DNA from: an uncultured Pirellula sp.
Lineage (GTDB): Bacteria > Planctomycetota > Planctomycetia > Pirellulales > Pirellulaceae
Length of the DNA: 64,000 nucleotides
Assembly (NCBI GenBank): GCA_903858115.1
Contig: CAIOHR010000080.1
Location: 22,220 to 86,219 of the forward strand
Direction of reading: 5' to 3'
A program made the translations under genes and the position numbers. Position 1 is the first letter of the stretch, and the number at the start of each line of letters is the position of its first letter. This document shows positions 9,448 through 18,865 of the stretch, in pieces. Under the pieces are notes generated by a model. That model had not been told where the DNA came from. It did no database searches and worked only from the letters and a program-made list of their open reading frames with translations.

Positions 9448-11802
9448 ATGCCAAGCTACACAACTGACGAACTGAAGGCGCTTCTAGCCGGACAGCTATC
9501 GCCGGAACGAGAGTCCGAGATCGCTCTCAACATTGAGCTCGACTCGACGTTGAGAAATCGGCTTGAGTTACTTTCGGGTTCTGGAATTTGGTCCATTGGA
9601 AGTGCTCCTGTCCCGACGGAGCCCTCCTCTCCGAAGCTAGCTAGCGTCATCGAACGAGTGGTATCCGAGTCTCGCATCGAACGTGTCTCAGGCTCCGGAT
9701 CGACTGGCGAAACAGTTTCCACCGTTGACATGGAACACTGCGAACCACTGTTGGTGCCAGGCATTCGAATTGTCCGTGAGATTGGTCGTGGAGGCATGGG
9801 TGTTGTCTATGAAGGATGGGACGAACTTGTTGGGAGGAAAGTGGCTATCAAACGATTGCTTCCGATTCGATCCTCGAACAGCAATGCCAAGGATCGAATG
9901 CTGCAAGAAGCTCGAGCTGCGGGTGCACTATTGCATCCCAATATCGTCAGCATCTACGGTGTTCAATTGCAAGAAGACATGCCTATTTTGGTTCAACAGT
10001 TTGTCGAAGGGGAAACGCTTCAATCGCGGATCGATTCCCAACATTATCTGTCTTGGCAAGAATGCGTTGATGTCGCGAAGCAGATTGCTTTAGGCTTGGG
10101 AGCGGCCCACGCTGCCGGAATTATTCATCGCGATTTGAAACCAGACAATATTCTGATTGAAGACAAAACCAACATCGTTCGAATCGCAGACTTTGGGATC
10201 GCCAAGCATAGTAGGTCCTCGGGCTTGACCGTCAACGATCATGTCGCTGGCACGCCTGCCTACATGTCACCTGAACAAACGGAAGGCGAAGCGCTCGATG
10301 CTCGTTCCGATCTCTTCAGCCTGGGCTCCGTGTTGGTGGCGGCCGCGACCGGACTGCCACCATTCGGATTAGATGACCCCTTTGTGGTGATGGATCGAAT
10401 TCGAAATCAATCCGCGACCAACCTTAAATCTTTAAGACCCGACTATCCTGACTGGTTATCAGGAGTCATCGATCGATTGTTGTCGAAAGACCGCCAACAC
10501 AGAATCGCCAACGCCGAAGCACTCTTGACGGCAATCTCGCATCAAGCCGATTCACAGAATGGGACTCCTGTATCGAGTTCATATCGAAGATTACTTTTGG
10601 GCGTAGCGTTATGTGCTTTAGCCATGCTACCGGTACTTGCTTGGTGGAATTCATCTGTGTCAAAGACATCGCAGCCTGGGAATGGCCAAACGATGATGGC
10701 AGAAGTTGTGACTCCACCGTTTATTCCATCGAAACCCGTTTGGATTCGTCGCAACAACGCCGAATTTGATTCCCTGGCGAGTGCTGTCGAATCGGCAATC
10801 GATGGAGACACCATCGAGATTGGTGAAGACCTGGAATGTGTTCCAATAACAATTCAATCAAAACATCTGACACTGAAAGGAAGTGCGTCGCATCGGCCTT
10901 TGCTTAAATCTGCCGAATCAAACAATACAGAAAGTTCGTCGGACGCCTACTTTCTTCGAGCCGAATCAGACCTCACTCTGGATGGGATCGATATCGATTG
11001 GCAGACGACTGCGCAGTCGCCTTTGTTTAACGGAGAAAAAGTACTGAACGCGGTGGTTGGTTCAGCGCCCGGTACGCGCATGATAATTCGAGATTGCAAA
11101 ATTCATCGCAGCCCAGGGGGAGTCTGTGTAGCTGTCGGCGGAAATCTTGAGGCAAAGAATTCGACGTTCAGTGGAGCGAGCGTTGCGTTGGCATGGCTTG
11201 GACATCATTCGCAAGCCGAAATGGAGAATTGCGAACTTGCAGGTCGAATCGGAGTCGCGATCATGTATCCATTGGCGAACGTTGTCACTTACAAAAAATC
11301 CCAGCTCAACATCAAACACAGTATTATTCGAGCTGTAGACGCAGTGAGCCCTATGCTTTCTCGTCAAATAGACGTACCTGTGGCATTGCGAATTCAAGAT
11401 TCGATTCTCGATTCAAAACACACCGTCTCGTTGATTTCACTTTCCAACGTATTTCGCGAAAAACTCGAGTCTCTGCCGGTAGTAATCCTAAAGTCTAGCA
11501 TAGAATGGCACGAATCTCGCTGCGTCTACGATGTGAATTGCGAGCACTTGATCACACGTCGAATCAAAAACGTCGAACGCCGATATAGCACCAATGTATC
11601 CAATCTCAAGCAGTGGCAAAACCAAGTGCACGGCGAGGCAGAGAAAGACTCGTCCTCGATCAGTGTCCATCTCACGCGACGCCCCGATGAGCCCAGCTCC
11701 ATCGGCCAACCACTCTATCACATGGTGCCTACAACCGAGCAACCACTACCACCATGGGCACGTGAGGCAGGCCCCATGATCACTAATCGCTCCGAGTTGT
11801 GA
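9448..11802 (+). CDS. Membrane Ser/Thr protein kinase with C-terminal beta-helix-like region
   Basis: A 784-residue Hanks-type kinase. The glycine-rich loop is GRGGMGVVYE (about 113-122), the ATP lysine is in VAIK (K135), the catalytic loop is HRDLKPDN (D229) and the metal-binding DFG is at 248-250, followed by GTPAYMSPEQ. All catalytic residues are present, so an active kinase is expected. A single hydrophobic segment near residues 380-396 would place the kinase in the cytoplasm and the rest outside. The outer part (about 430-700) has short strands and phrases such as IDGDTIEIGEDL that resemble right-handed beta-helix proteins, suggesting a ligand- or polysaccharide-sensing surface; that part is inference. 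The start at 9448 immediately follows the sigma-factor stop; an earlier in-frame start at 9394 would overlap that gene. It converges with the FHA gene, 16 bp away. Confidence 0.92.
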   Translation: MPSYTTDELKALLAGQLSPERESEIALNIELDSTLRNRLELLSGSGIWSIGSAPVPTEPSSPKLASVIERVVSESRIERVSGSGSTGETVSTVDMEHCEPLLVPGIRIVREIGRGGMGVVYEGWDELVGRKVAIKRLLPIRSSNSNAKDRMLQEARAAGALLHPNIVSIYGVQLQEDMPILVQQFVEGETLQSRIDSQHYLSWQECVDVAKQIALGLGAAHAAGIIHRDLKPDNILIEDKTNIVRIADFGIAKHSRSSGLTVNDHVAGTPAYMSPEQTEGEALDARSDLFSLGSVLVAAATGLPPFGLDDPFVVMDRIRNQSATNLKSLRPDYPDWLSGVIDRLLSKDRQHRIANAEALLTAISHQADSQNGTPVSSSYRRLLLGVALCALAMLPVLAWWNSSVSKTSQPGNGQTMMAEVVTPPFIPSKPVWIRRNNAEFDSLASAVESAIDGDTIEIGEDLECVPITIQSKHLTLKGSASHRPLLKSAESNNTESSSDAYFLRAESDLTLDGIDIDWQTTAQSPLFNGEKVLNAVVGSAPGTRMIIRDCKIHRSPGGVCVAVGGNLEAKNSTFSGASVALAWLGHHSQAEMENCELAGRIGVAIMYPLANVVTYKKSQLNIKHSIIRAVDAVSPMLSRQIDVPVALRIQDSILDSKHTVSLISLSNVFREKLESLPVVILKSSIEWHESRCVYDVNCEHLITRRIKNVERRYSTNVSNLKQWQNQVHGEAEKDSSSISVHLTRRPDEPSSIGQPLYHMVPTTEQPLPPWAREAGPMITNRSEL

Positions 11803-11818
11803 CAGAACCACGTCGCAA

Positions 11819-12334
11819 TTACTTCCAGAACTCCCACCACTTCTTTTCCGGTTCGACGACCTCGTGCATAGTGAATTTTTCTGGCGGAATTACCTTCATC
11901 GGTTGCGTCGCATTGTTCGGTGCGGACACTCGTTTGGGAGGTGGTTTTCCTGGATCGGTATCGGATGCATACTCTATACGAACCGACACGGATCCAATTT
12001 GAAGCGCGTCACCGGGAACCAACGAGTGAATTCCTTTAATTCGCTCGCCGTTGACATACGTGCCATTCAACGAACCGAGGTCCCGAATTTGGACACCTTC
12101 ATCGGGCCCTAACAATAGCTGGCAATGCGATCGACTGATCGAGTCCTCATCAATACAAATTTGCAAATCTGGGTTTCTTCCGACGGTGCATGGTAGGCTG
12201 AGATTCCAGCCTTGCGGACCAATACCTGCGATCGGATTGTCTGGAACGAGTCTGTAATACATGAGATTGACCGAAGCGTATCGGACCACCTTTGGAAAAG
12301 AAGAAGAGCAATGCCCATGGCTGTGCACTGTCAT
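11819..12334 (-). CDS. FHA domain protein
   Basis: A 171-residue protein with one forkhead-associated domain, which binds phosphothreonine peptides. The signature residues are present: GRNPDLQICIDEDSISRSHC, then DLGSLNGTYVNGERI. The C-terminal tail is basic and tryptophan-rich (KKWWEFWK). It lies tail-to-tail with the Ser/Thr kinase gene, so it is a natural candidate reader or substrate of that kinase. The 12334 start has a weak upstream GTGGA; a start at Met25 (12262) would also leave the FHA core complete. Confidence 0.88.
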   Translation of the reverse strand: MTVHSHGHCSSSFPKVVRYASVNLMYYRLVPDNPIAGIGPQGWNLSLPCTVGRNPDLQICIDEDSISRSHCQLLLGPDEGVQIRDLGSLNGTYVNGERIKGIHSLVPGDALQIGSVSVRIEYASDTDPGKPPPKRVSAPNNATQPMKVIPPEKFTMHEVVEPEKKWWEFWK

Positions 12335-12531
12335 GTTAATCCACTTCGCGAACGCGTTGTGCTGGCATTAGCATTTTCCCCTTGAAAAATGGGGTGGCAA
12401 AGTAGGCACATGAGGTTGTCCAGGCAGAATCTAATCATTATTCAGATTCCTATGAGGGCAGTGGCCTACAAAAACCGATCGAAGACGTATTGTGGTCGTT
12501 GCTTCCTTCGCCGAATGCTATCGTGCAAATC

Positions 12532-14016
12532 ATGACATTACCAAAGCCGATGATGGATCGTCGTTCCTGGATTCTTGGCAGTATCACTGCTGGATTGGTC
12601 TTTGGAAATGTCCACAATCGTTCGTTCGCGACAACCAAAAAACCTAGCTCGATGTTTCGAGTGCGGACAGTCGTCAAACTGAATGGGGAGATTCGTCTCA
12701 AGAGTCAAATCAACGATGCCAAGACAAACAAGGGCACTGCGATTACAGCCAAAACAGCCCCTATTCAAGCCAGTACGTTAGTGGACGTCGAGGAGCATAT
12801 CCAAATCGGTATGTCGCTAGCCGAATGCAAATCGTACGTGCATGTTCTCGAAGCAGAGTCAGAAGTGCAAGTAGATCGCACGATCACCAAGACAAAATTG
12901 CGAGAATCGTGCCGCGATATCGTAAAGATGGGTAACGATCGTGAGATGATGACGGCATGTTTGGACAATCCGCTTTTTGCTTCGGAGAGAGAATTGATTG
13001 ACATTCCAATCAACTCCATGTTCCTTGACAGCCTCTTGACCAAAAAAGAAGTCCGAGTCAACGATAGCTGGAAAGTGGATAATGATTCTACATGCTACCT
13101 TTTGGGAGTCGAAGCGGTTCTCGATGGTGGATTGAGTGTTTATCTTGTCAAGAACGACGACAAGAGTGCCCAGCTCGAAGTGAAAGGAACCGTTGCTGCT
13201 TCGGTTCAAAACGTCGCGACAACAATCACGGTGGATGGAAAAGCACAAGTGGATCTCGGTTCGGGTTGCGTCACTTGGTTTGCAGCGAATATCGAGGAGA
13301 CTCGCGATATCTCTGAACGTTCACCAGGCTTCAAGGTGATGGCTCAAGTTCAAATGCGTCGTGCTAGAATCGAAGAGATTTCTAGCGGCCTCACTCTTCA
13401 ATCGATTGCTTCCCGAACACCGACAATTGAAGCGGCTTCGCTCCAGCAATTCCAATCGGATCTGGGCTTTTTCCGCTTCTTGGCAAGCCGCAAATGGATG
13501 ACCTATCGCGACAGTGGGGAAGAAGCGACGTACCGATACATTGTTGACAATCATCGTGTTGCACAATGCAACGTAACCAACATGATTGACTACGAATCAG
13601 GTCGACAACTGAGCATGGATGGATTTGTCGCTGACGTGAAAACGTCGCTCGGAACCAGTCTCGTAGAGATCTTAGAATCTTCCGAACGGGTGACGTCCAG
13701 TGGTATGCGCGCGCTGCGCGTAGCATCACGCGGTTCAGCCCAAGGGGTAGATATCGTATGGATACACTATCACATCTCGAACGATGATGGGCGACGCGCC
13801 ATCGCCGTCTTCATGCTCAATGCAGATCAGCTACAAGAGTTTGCGGCAGAGGACGCACAGATCATCAGCACCTTTGAACTTATCAATTGGCCGACCAAAT
13901 TGGATAGCAAGTCCGTGGAAGCAGCCTCAGCAACCACCACACCTGAGTCGAAACCCGAAGGTGCCGCTGTTTCGACTTCGAAATCCGACGCGACTCGCCC
14001 ACGATTATCCCGTTAA
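12532..14016 (+). CDS. Exported protein of unknown function
   Basis: A 494-residue protein that I do not assign to a family. The N-terminus (MMDRRSWILGSITAGLVFG) has a twin-arginine-like basic pair followed by a hydrophobic stretch, so export is likely. The body is mixed alpha/beta with few cysteines. The last 40 residues are rich in Ser, Thr, Pro and Ala and look disordered. The start at 12532 is preferred over 12490, since it leaves a compact signal sequence. It is separated from the FHA gene by about 200 bp, transcribed divergently from it, and converges with the permease gene. Confidence 0.75.
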   Translation: MTLPKPMMDRRSWILGSITAGLVFGNVHNRSFATTKKPSSMFRVRTVVKLNGEIRLKSQINDAKTNKGTAITAKTAPIQASTLVDVEEHIQIGMSLAECKSYVHVLEAESEVQVDRTITKTKLRESCRDIVKMGNDREMMTACLDNPLFASERELIDIPINSMFLDSLLTKKEVRVNDSWKVDNDSTCYLLGVEAVLDGGLSVYLVKNDDKSAQLEVKGTVAASVQNVATTITVDGKAQVDLGSGCVTWFAANIEETRDISERSPGFKVMAQVQMRRARIEEISSGLTLQSIASRTPTIEAASLQQFQSDLGFFRFLASRKWMTYRDSGEEATYRYIVDNHRVAQCNVTNMIDYESGRQLSMDGFVADVKTSLGTSLVEILESSERVTSSGMRALRVASRGSAQGVDIVWIHYHISNDDGRRAIAVFMLNADQLQEFAAEDAQIISTFELINWPTKLDSKSVEAASATTTPESKPEGAAVSTSKSDATRPRLSR

Positions 14017-14037
14017 TCGTACGAAAATCGAATTCAA

Positions 14038-17000
14038 TCATTTCGCACGCAATGACTGCAATAACGGTGCCCGCATGGCGAGCCATGCAGACAACCAACT
14101 CGTTAGCGTGCCGAGAACCACAATAAGCAGCAACATCAACAGCGGATTCACGATCCCGCCAAAGGGTTGACCGCTCATCAACGCAGGAATGGTTGCGAGC
14201 GCTGCCGCCATGGTCCCAATCAACATTCCTCGCATCAGTTGCCAACCATTTTCTAAAGAGAGCAACCAGGTAAGGCGACCTTTCGTAAAACCGATCGCCC
14301 TCATGGCTGCAAGCTCGGAACTGCGTTCCATTGCTCCGCGTAGTTGAGCAACGCCGAGCCCTATCGTTCCTAACAGAAGTCCGAGCGCTCCAAGCAATTG
14401 AAATGCGGAAAGGTACGTGTTCTGCACGGCCAACAATTGCGACAGCACGCTATCACTGCGAACCAAACTCAGCCCAGGGACTTCCCAACCGTCCTCCAGT
14501 GCCGCTTTGATCTCATCCGATTTCGCTCGCAGCGACGCTGGGACTTGGACCAAGAAACTCCTATAACCCGTGATGGCTGGAAAGACTTGCTCAAAATTCG
14601 ATTCTCCAATCAACAGGCTTCCTTGCAGAATAGTGTTCTGCAAAACACCCACCGTTCGAAAGTGAATCTTCTTGCCATCGAACTCATAGGCAAATCGCTC
14701 GCCTACGTAGCCACCCAGATGCAATGCCCATAAGGCAGTATTCTGGTCAATGACGACGGGAAGTGGAGCCCCGGCTTCTCCGGTCGCCGATTCTTCGAGT
14801 GATTGCCAGGGAGAATCACTCGACTTCGCTGTTTGAAACCATGCGAATCGGGATTTGCCCTTTTCATCGATATCGATCGATGAGATTCTGGGTGAGACGC
14901 CGAGAATCTGTGGCTCGCTCGCTTGGTACAGATTGTTGCAACTCGCATCATCCCCTCCACGCATACGCATCGAAACGATTTCGATGTCGCCTATCTCTTC
15001 CGATCGAGCGCCAAGAGCCTCTTTGCGTACAACAGGACTTCCAATCTCAGAGTGAATGGGACTCGAGCTTTTGCCTAGGAACTGAAAACCGCCTAGGCCT
15101 GGTTCTGTCGGTGTCGCTTGGAATAAACTCATCGACAAAATAAGAAACGATGCGATCGATACCAGGGCGATCGCGAGAATACTGCGAGTGGGTGATCGCT
15201 TGGCATTGCTCCGAGCCAAATCCACACCCGACGGAATGGCTGACCAACTACTTTTGCCTGTCTTTAATTTTTGCCAAACATAGGATAGCCCGAACATCAT
15301 GAACAACATGCCCCCGCCGACAAATGCACCCGCTTGTGCTTGCCCTTGCAATCCGCTGCCCATCGCGAGCGTTCCCACTCCAGCGACGGCACAAACAACT
15401 CCGACCCAACGCAACCAACTCGAAGGTCTTTGATGGAACTGTAGTTCCTCGATGCGTCCTTTGAGCAACGAGGCGATAGGGCTATGGTTGAGTTTGCGAG
15501 TCGCGACTAAGATGGCTCCGATGGCCGCTATCCAGGTTAAACCCCATCCCATCACAAGACTCAGCGGTCGCAAATAGTAATCTAAGAACGATACCGAGAT
15601 AGCTCCTACCCACCATGTCTTGAGCAAAGCAATCATCGCATAGGCATAACCGATACCTAAAACAATTCCGACCGAAGCTCCTATTGCGGCCAGAACGGTA
15701 CCCTCCATCAACAACAATCGTCTCACCGATTTCCGCGTCCAACCTGTTGCTACCAAAAGTCCCCAATGGTCCGCTCGCTTTTCAATCGAAAGCCGAAAGA
15801 GAAGCACCACCAACAAAAGCCCGGCTGCGATCAAGAAGAAACTAAGTGATAGAAACAACGCATCAAAGGGAGTGGTACCACTCGACCGTTGGATCTGTTG
15901 CACACGCAATGGGATATCTCGCCAACCGATACTGCCCCAATCCGACTTCACCACATCGAGCAATTCACTTGCGACCCGTTTGCGGCCAGATGCGTCGGCT
16001 TCTTCATAACGAATCCCAGTCACATTACCAAATCGAGAGCCGAACAGTGAAACGCCAAAGTCGTAGTCGATGAAGAGTTTCGGAGTCAACCCTTGCAAAC
16101 TCCAATAATCGTCATCTTGCTTTTCGATTTTTCGTTTCAAGGGAAACGGGGTATCCCAATCGTCTATCGAATCCTTGTCGGTGATTCCAGGCACCGTGGG
16201 AGTCCAGTTCGGATCGTTGAACGGAGTTGGAGATACCTCGAACGCGTTGGGCTTCGTCGGTGTCGTCAATGGAGCGATGGCCACAACCTTCACGGAGAAG
16301 CTTTTCTCGACATTGGTGCCTTCGACTGTTTCAGGCAAAAAGTAGTCGATCTTTAACTGATCTCCGACTTGAATTTGAAGCTCGTTCGCCAACCATTGAT
16401 TGACGACACACCAATCCATTTGCGTTGGCTCAGTATCGATTGTTTGATGGACAGGAGCATTATTCAGCATGCCAGAAAGCGTTTTCCAGCGGACCGCACT
16501 AATCGTCGAATAGGGAACGCTCGATCGATTGGAAACTGGCGATGCACGATTGTTCGCTTCGCGTTCGATGCCATTGGCCAAATACGTGAGAATCGGCGAC
16601 GGATTCAGTTCTTTGGTGGAATCCAACATCGGTTTGACGATCGCATCCTGCAACATCATTTGATCGGTCGTCACGATACTGTAATCGAGGATCGTCGGAC
16701 CATCCGCGGGGAAACGCTTGGCAACATGTTTGACTTCCAATCCCAAGTCGGCCAGGGATGGCTTTAGTTTTTGCAGCAACGAGCCGCTCTGACCTTTGGC
16801 AAAGATTGCGTTGACTTTTTCTCCGATCTTGATTTCGGATTGCAATGTAGATCGATCCACGAAAGCATTCCAAGCTGGGCGTTGATCGCTGCGGAGGGAG
16901 AACCGAGCTAGACTTTCATCGGGAAGAACATCGATCACTTCCCATCTCGGAAGTGCAAACGTATCGATATCGCGTTTGCCAAGTGCACTATCCGCGGGGA

Positions 17001-17484
17001 CCACCGACTGTACTGGAATATACAAATTGATTTTGTCGCCAACCTTCGCGTGCAACACGGTTGCGAGCGATTGATTCAGTACAACTTGTTCGCCTACTGG
17101 TAGTTTCTGAGGACGAATGGAACCGAGTTGCCAAAACGTATCTTCCACACCGAACAAGGACATCTCATTGGCGCGATGGACCACTTGTTTGTCATCGACA
17201 CGCAACTCCTGCTTAGCAGTTACCTGTTGCACGAAGACGACTTCATGAAGTTCGACAGCCTTATCTTTGCGGTCGACGATGGACGGAGAGAACCACCGTG
17301 GGGCTAACAGCACGTGATCGATGGCACCGATTCGATCCACAGCGATATGGCGCAACGAACCCCGGACACTATCGCCGACGATCAACGCTCCGATGATGAC
17401 TGCGCCTGCGACACTGACGCCTGCGATGACGGGTAATAGCACATGGCGATAATGAAGGATCGTTCGAATGACTAAAGAGAACAT
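14038..17484 (-). CDS. Large FtsX-type ABC transporter permease
   Basis: A 1148-residue membrane protein. An N-terminal anchor (VIAGVSVAGAVIIGALIVGD) leads into a long extracytoplasmic region. Near residues 545-640 comes an FtsX core with AAGLLLVVLLFRLSIEKRAD and LVATGWTRKSVRRLLLMEG. There are further central membrane segments and a second extracytoplasmic part. A C-terminal FtsX unit contains LRGAMERSSELAAMRAIGFT and ends in RAPLLQSLRAK. The duplicated FtsX layout resembles MacB/LolE-like permeases that move lipids, lipoproteins or toxic compounds using ATP. No ATPase gene is adjacent, so a partner must be encoded elsewhere. It follows the DUF58 gene by 18 bp, so it is probably the last gene of the MoxR operon. 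Confidence 0.85.
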   Translation of the reverse strand: MFSLVIRTILHYRHVLLPVIAGVSVAGAVIIGALIVGDSVRGSLRHIAVDRIGAIDHVLLAPRWFSPSIVDRKDKAVELHEVVFVQQVTAKQELRVDDKQVVHRANEMSLFGVEDTFWQLGSIRPQKLPVGEQVVLNQSLATVLHAKVGDKINLYIPVQSVVPADSALGKRDIDTFALPRWEVIDVLPDESLARFSLRSDQRPAWNAFVDRSTLQSEIKIGEKVNAIFAKGQSGSLLQKLKPSLADLGLEVKHVAKRFPADGPTILDYSIVTTDQMMLQDAIVKPMLDSTKELNPSPILTYLANGIEREANNRASPVSNRSSVPYSTISAVRWKTLSGMLNNAPVHQTIDTEPTQMDWCVVNQWLANELQIQVGDQLKIDYFLPETVEGTNVEKSFSVKVVAIAPLTTPTKPNAFEVSPTPFNDPNWTPTVPGITDKDSIDDWDTPFPLKRKIEKQDDDYWSLQGLTPKLFIDYDFGVSLFGSRFGNVTGIRYEEADASGRKRVASELLDVVKSDWGSIGWRDIPLRVQQIQRSSGTTPFDALFLSLSFFLIAAGLLLVVLLFRLSIEKRADHWGLLVATGWTRKSVRRLLLMEGTVLAAIGASVGIVLGIGYAYAMIALLKTWWVGAISVSFLDYYLRPLSLVMGWGLTWIAAIGAILVATRKLNHSPIASLLKGRIEELQFHQRPSSWLRWVGVVCAVAGVGTLAMGSGLQGQAQAGAFVGGGMLFMMFGLSYVWQKLKTGKSSWSAIPSGVDLARSNAKRSPTRSILAIALVSIASFLILSMSLFQATPTEPGLGGFQFLGKSSSPIHSEIGSPVVRKEALGARSEEIGDIEIVSMRMRGGDDASCNNLYQASEPQILGVSPRISSIDIDEKGKSRFAWFQTAKSSDSPWQSLEESATGEAGAPLPVVIDQNTALWALHLGGYVGERFAYEFDGKKIHFRTVGVLQNTILQGSLLIGESNFEQVFPAITGYRSFLVQVPASLRAKSDEIKAALEDGWEVPGLSLVRSDSVLSQLLAVQNTYLSAFQLLGALGLLLGTIGLGVAQLRGAMERSSELAAMRAIGFTKGRLTWLLSLENGWQLMRGMLIGTMAAALATIPALMSGQPFGGIVNPLLMLLLIVVLGTLTSWLSAWLAMRAPLLQSLRAK

Positions 17485-17502
17485 GCGTCCACCGATCGAG
17501 AG

Positions 17503-18837
17503 TTAATTGCCATTCATCGAAGCAGTTGCGGGATCAAAAAATCTTGAAAGATCGTCCTGAGATGAATCGAGCCAAACGACTCTTCTCCAGAATACAACCG
17601 AAGATGATACGTTCTTAGTCGAGTCTTCGGGGTTATGGACCGGCAAACCTAATTGTTTGGAGCGCGTGCTTACGACAATAAGATTTTCAACACGTCGATA
17701 CTCTCGTTCCAACAAATCCAGCGTCTTCGGTAGAGTATCGACTTCAGCCCCATGCGCTATACCGAGTCGATCTAGGAGTGCTGTGTTCTGGCCGCGTGTT
17801 TGGATGCGAAGAGCGAGGGTAGGATCGTGATCTGCAATGGCAACAGTAAGAACAGCGTAGTTGGAAGTAGCAACACTTTGTGCGATCGAGGCAACGAACT
17901 CAACGGCTAAATCCTCTGCGCGACAATACGCTTCGAACGCATCCTTCTTTGACGTAGATGGTGAATGCAGATCGAGAACAATGACCAACTCACGACTGTC
18001 CGTGCGTTGAAACTGCTTCACCATCAAATCATTCATTCGGGCGGAAGAACGCCAATGTATCCAACGCGGACTATCACCAGGATGATAGGCACGAAGTCCG
18101 AAAAACTCGCCTTCGTCTGAAATAGAACGAGATTTGCGATGCTTGAAGCCCGTGATTTTTCCATCAAACAATTCCACCCAACCCGGTAATAGTTTGCCCA
18201 TCGCCGGTTGGACGGTAAAGCTTCCAACCGATTTGATGGGTAGGATTCCTCGCATCAGGCCGAGTGGAAAGCGTGACGTAATCTCCGATCCTAAGAAATC
18301 GTAATTTCCTCGCTGTTGAACGTTACAACGATACCGCTGCGTCCGACAGGAGCCTGCAGGAACCGAGGAAAACAATAATCCAATGGACTGCGAAACCTGT
18401 TTGGAAACGGGGCGAAACGGCGTATGAATGATACGATCTTGCGCCAACACCAACCATGCGCCGAGCCATCGTTTCGGATTGGTAACCGTTAACTCAATCT
18501 CGAAATCTTTCCTAGCTTGGATCGATCGTGGCAATTTTCGATAAAGAGTCAATCCATACAGACTCTTGGAACACACTCGCCATTGAATGAGGAGCAATGC
18601 CAGTAACGTACCTGCTAAGATGACCAACAAATTGACATCGCGCAGCACCGCCCCAAGAACAACAAACGCGACCATGAAAGCGAATTGCCAACCCTCGCGT
18701 GTAAGACGCGTGGTTACTGGTGTAGCCGCCCGTTTGGCAGATCGAAGCAATCGCCATGGTGAGAACGACCACGAGAGATTGCGTTTGGGCTTTGTCGGCA
18801 ACGTCTCATTCGTCATCGTCGGAGATGGAATTGGCAT
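17503..18837 (-). CDS. DUF58 domain protein
   Basis: A DUF58 family protein of about 444 residues. Two adjacent hydrophobic segments near the N-terminus (WQFAFMVAFVVLGAVL and LVILAGTLLALLLIQW) anchor it in the membrane. The family signature GLRAYHPGDSPRWIHWRSSA is present, followed by NDLMVKQF and a VWA-like region. DUF58 proteins are regularly encoded next to MoxR ATPases, as here; their molecular role is poorly defined but is linked to assembly or stress functions. A start at 18837 is chosen because GAAGGGG precedes it; an ATG at 18879 would overlap the MoxR gene by 14 bp. Confidence 0.88.
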   Translation of the reverse strand: MPIPSPTMTNETLPTKPKRNLSWSFSPWRLLRSAKRAATPVTTRLTREGWQFAFMVAFVVLGAVLRDVNLLVILAGTLLALLLIQWRVCSKSLYGLTLYRKLPRSIQARKDFEIELTVTNPKRWLGAWLVLAQDRIIHTPFRPVSKQVSQSIGLLFSSVPAGSCRTQRYRCNVQQRGNYDFLGSEITSRFPLGLMRGILPIKSVGSFTVQPAMGKLLPGWVELFDGKITGFKHRKSRSISDEGEFFGLRAYHPGDSPRWIHWRSSARMNDLMVKQFQRTDSRELVIVLDLHSPSTSKKDAFEAYCRAEDLAVEFVASIAQSVATSNYAVLTVAIADHDPTLALRIQTRGQNTALLDRLGIAHGAEVDTLPKTLDLLEREYRRVENLIVVSTRSKQLGLPVHNPEDSTKNVSSSVVFWRRVVWLDSSQDDLSRFFDPATASMNGN

Positions 18838-18865
18838 CGAAGCCCCTTCGATTTCGTGGTCGCGA

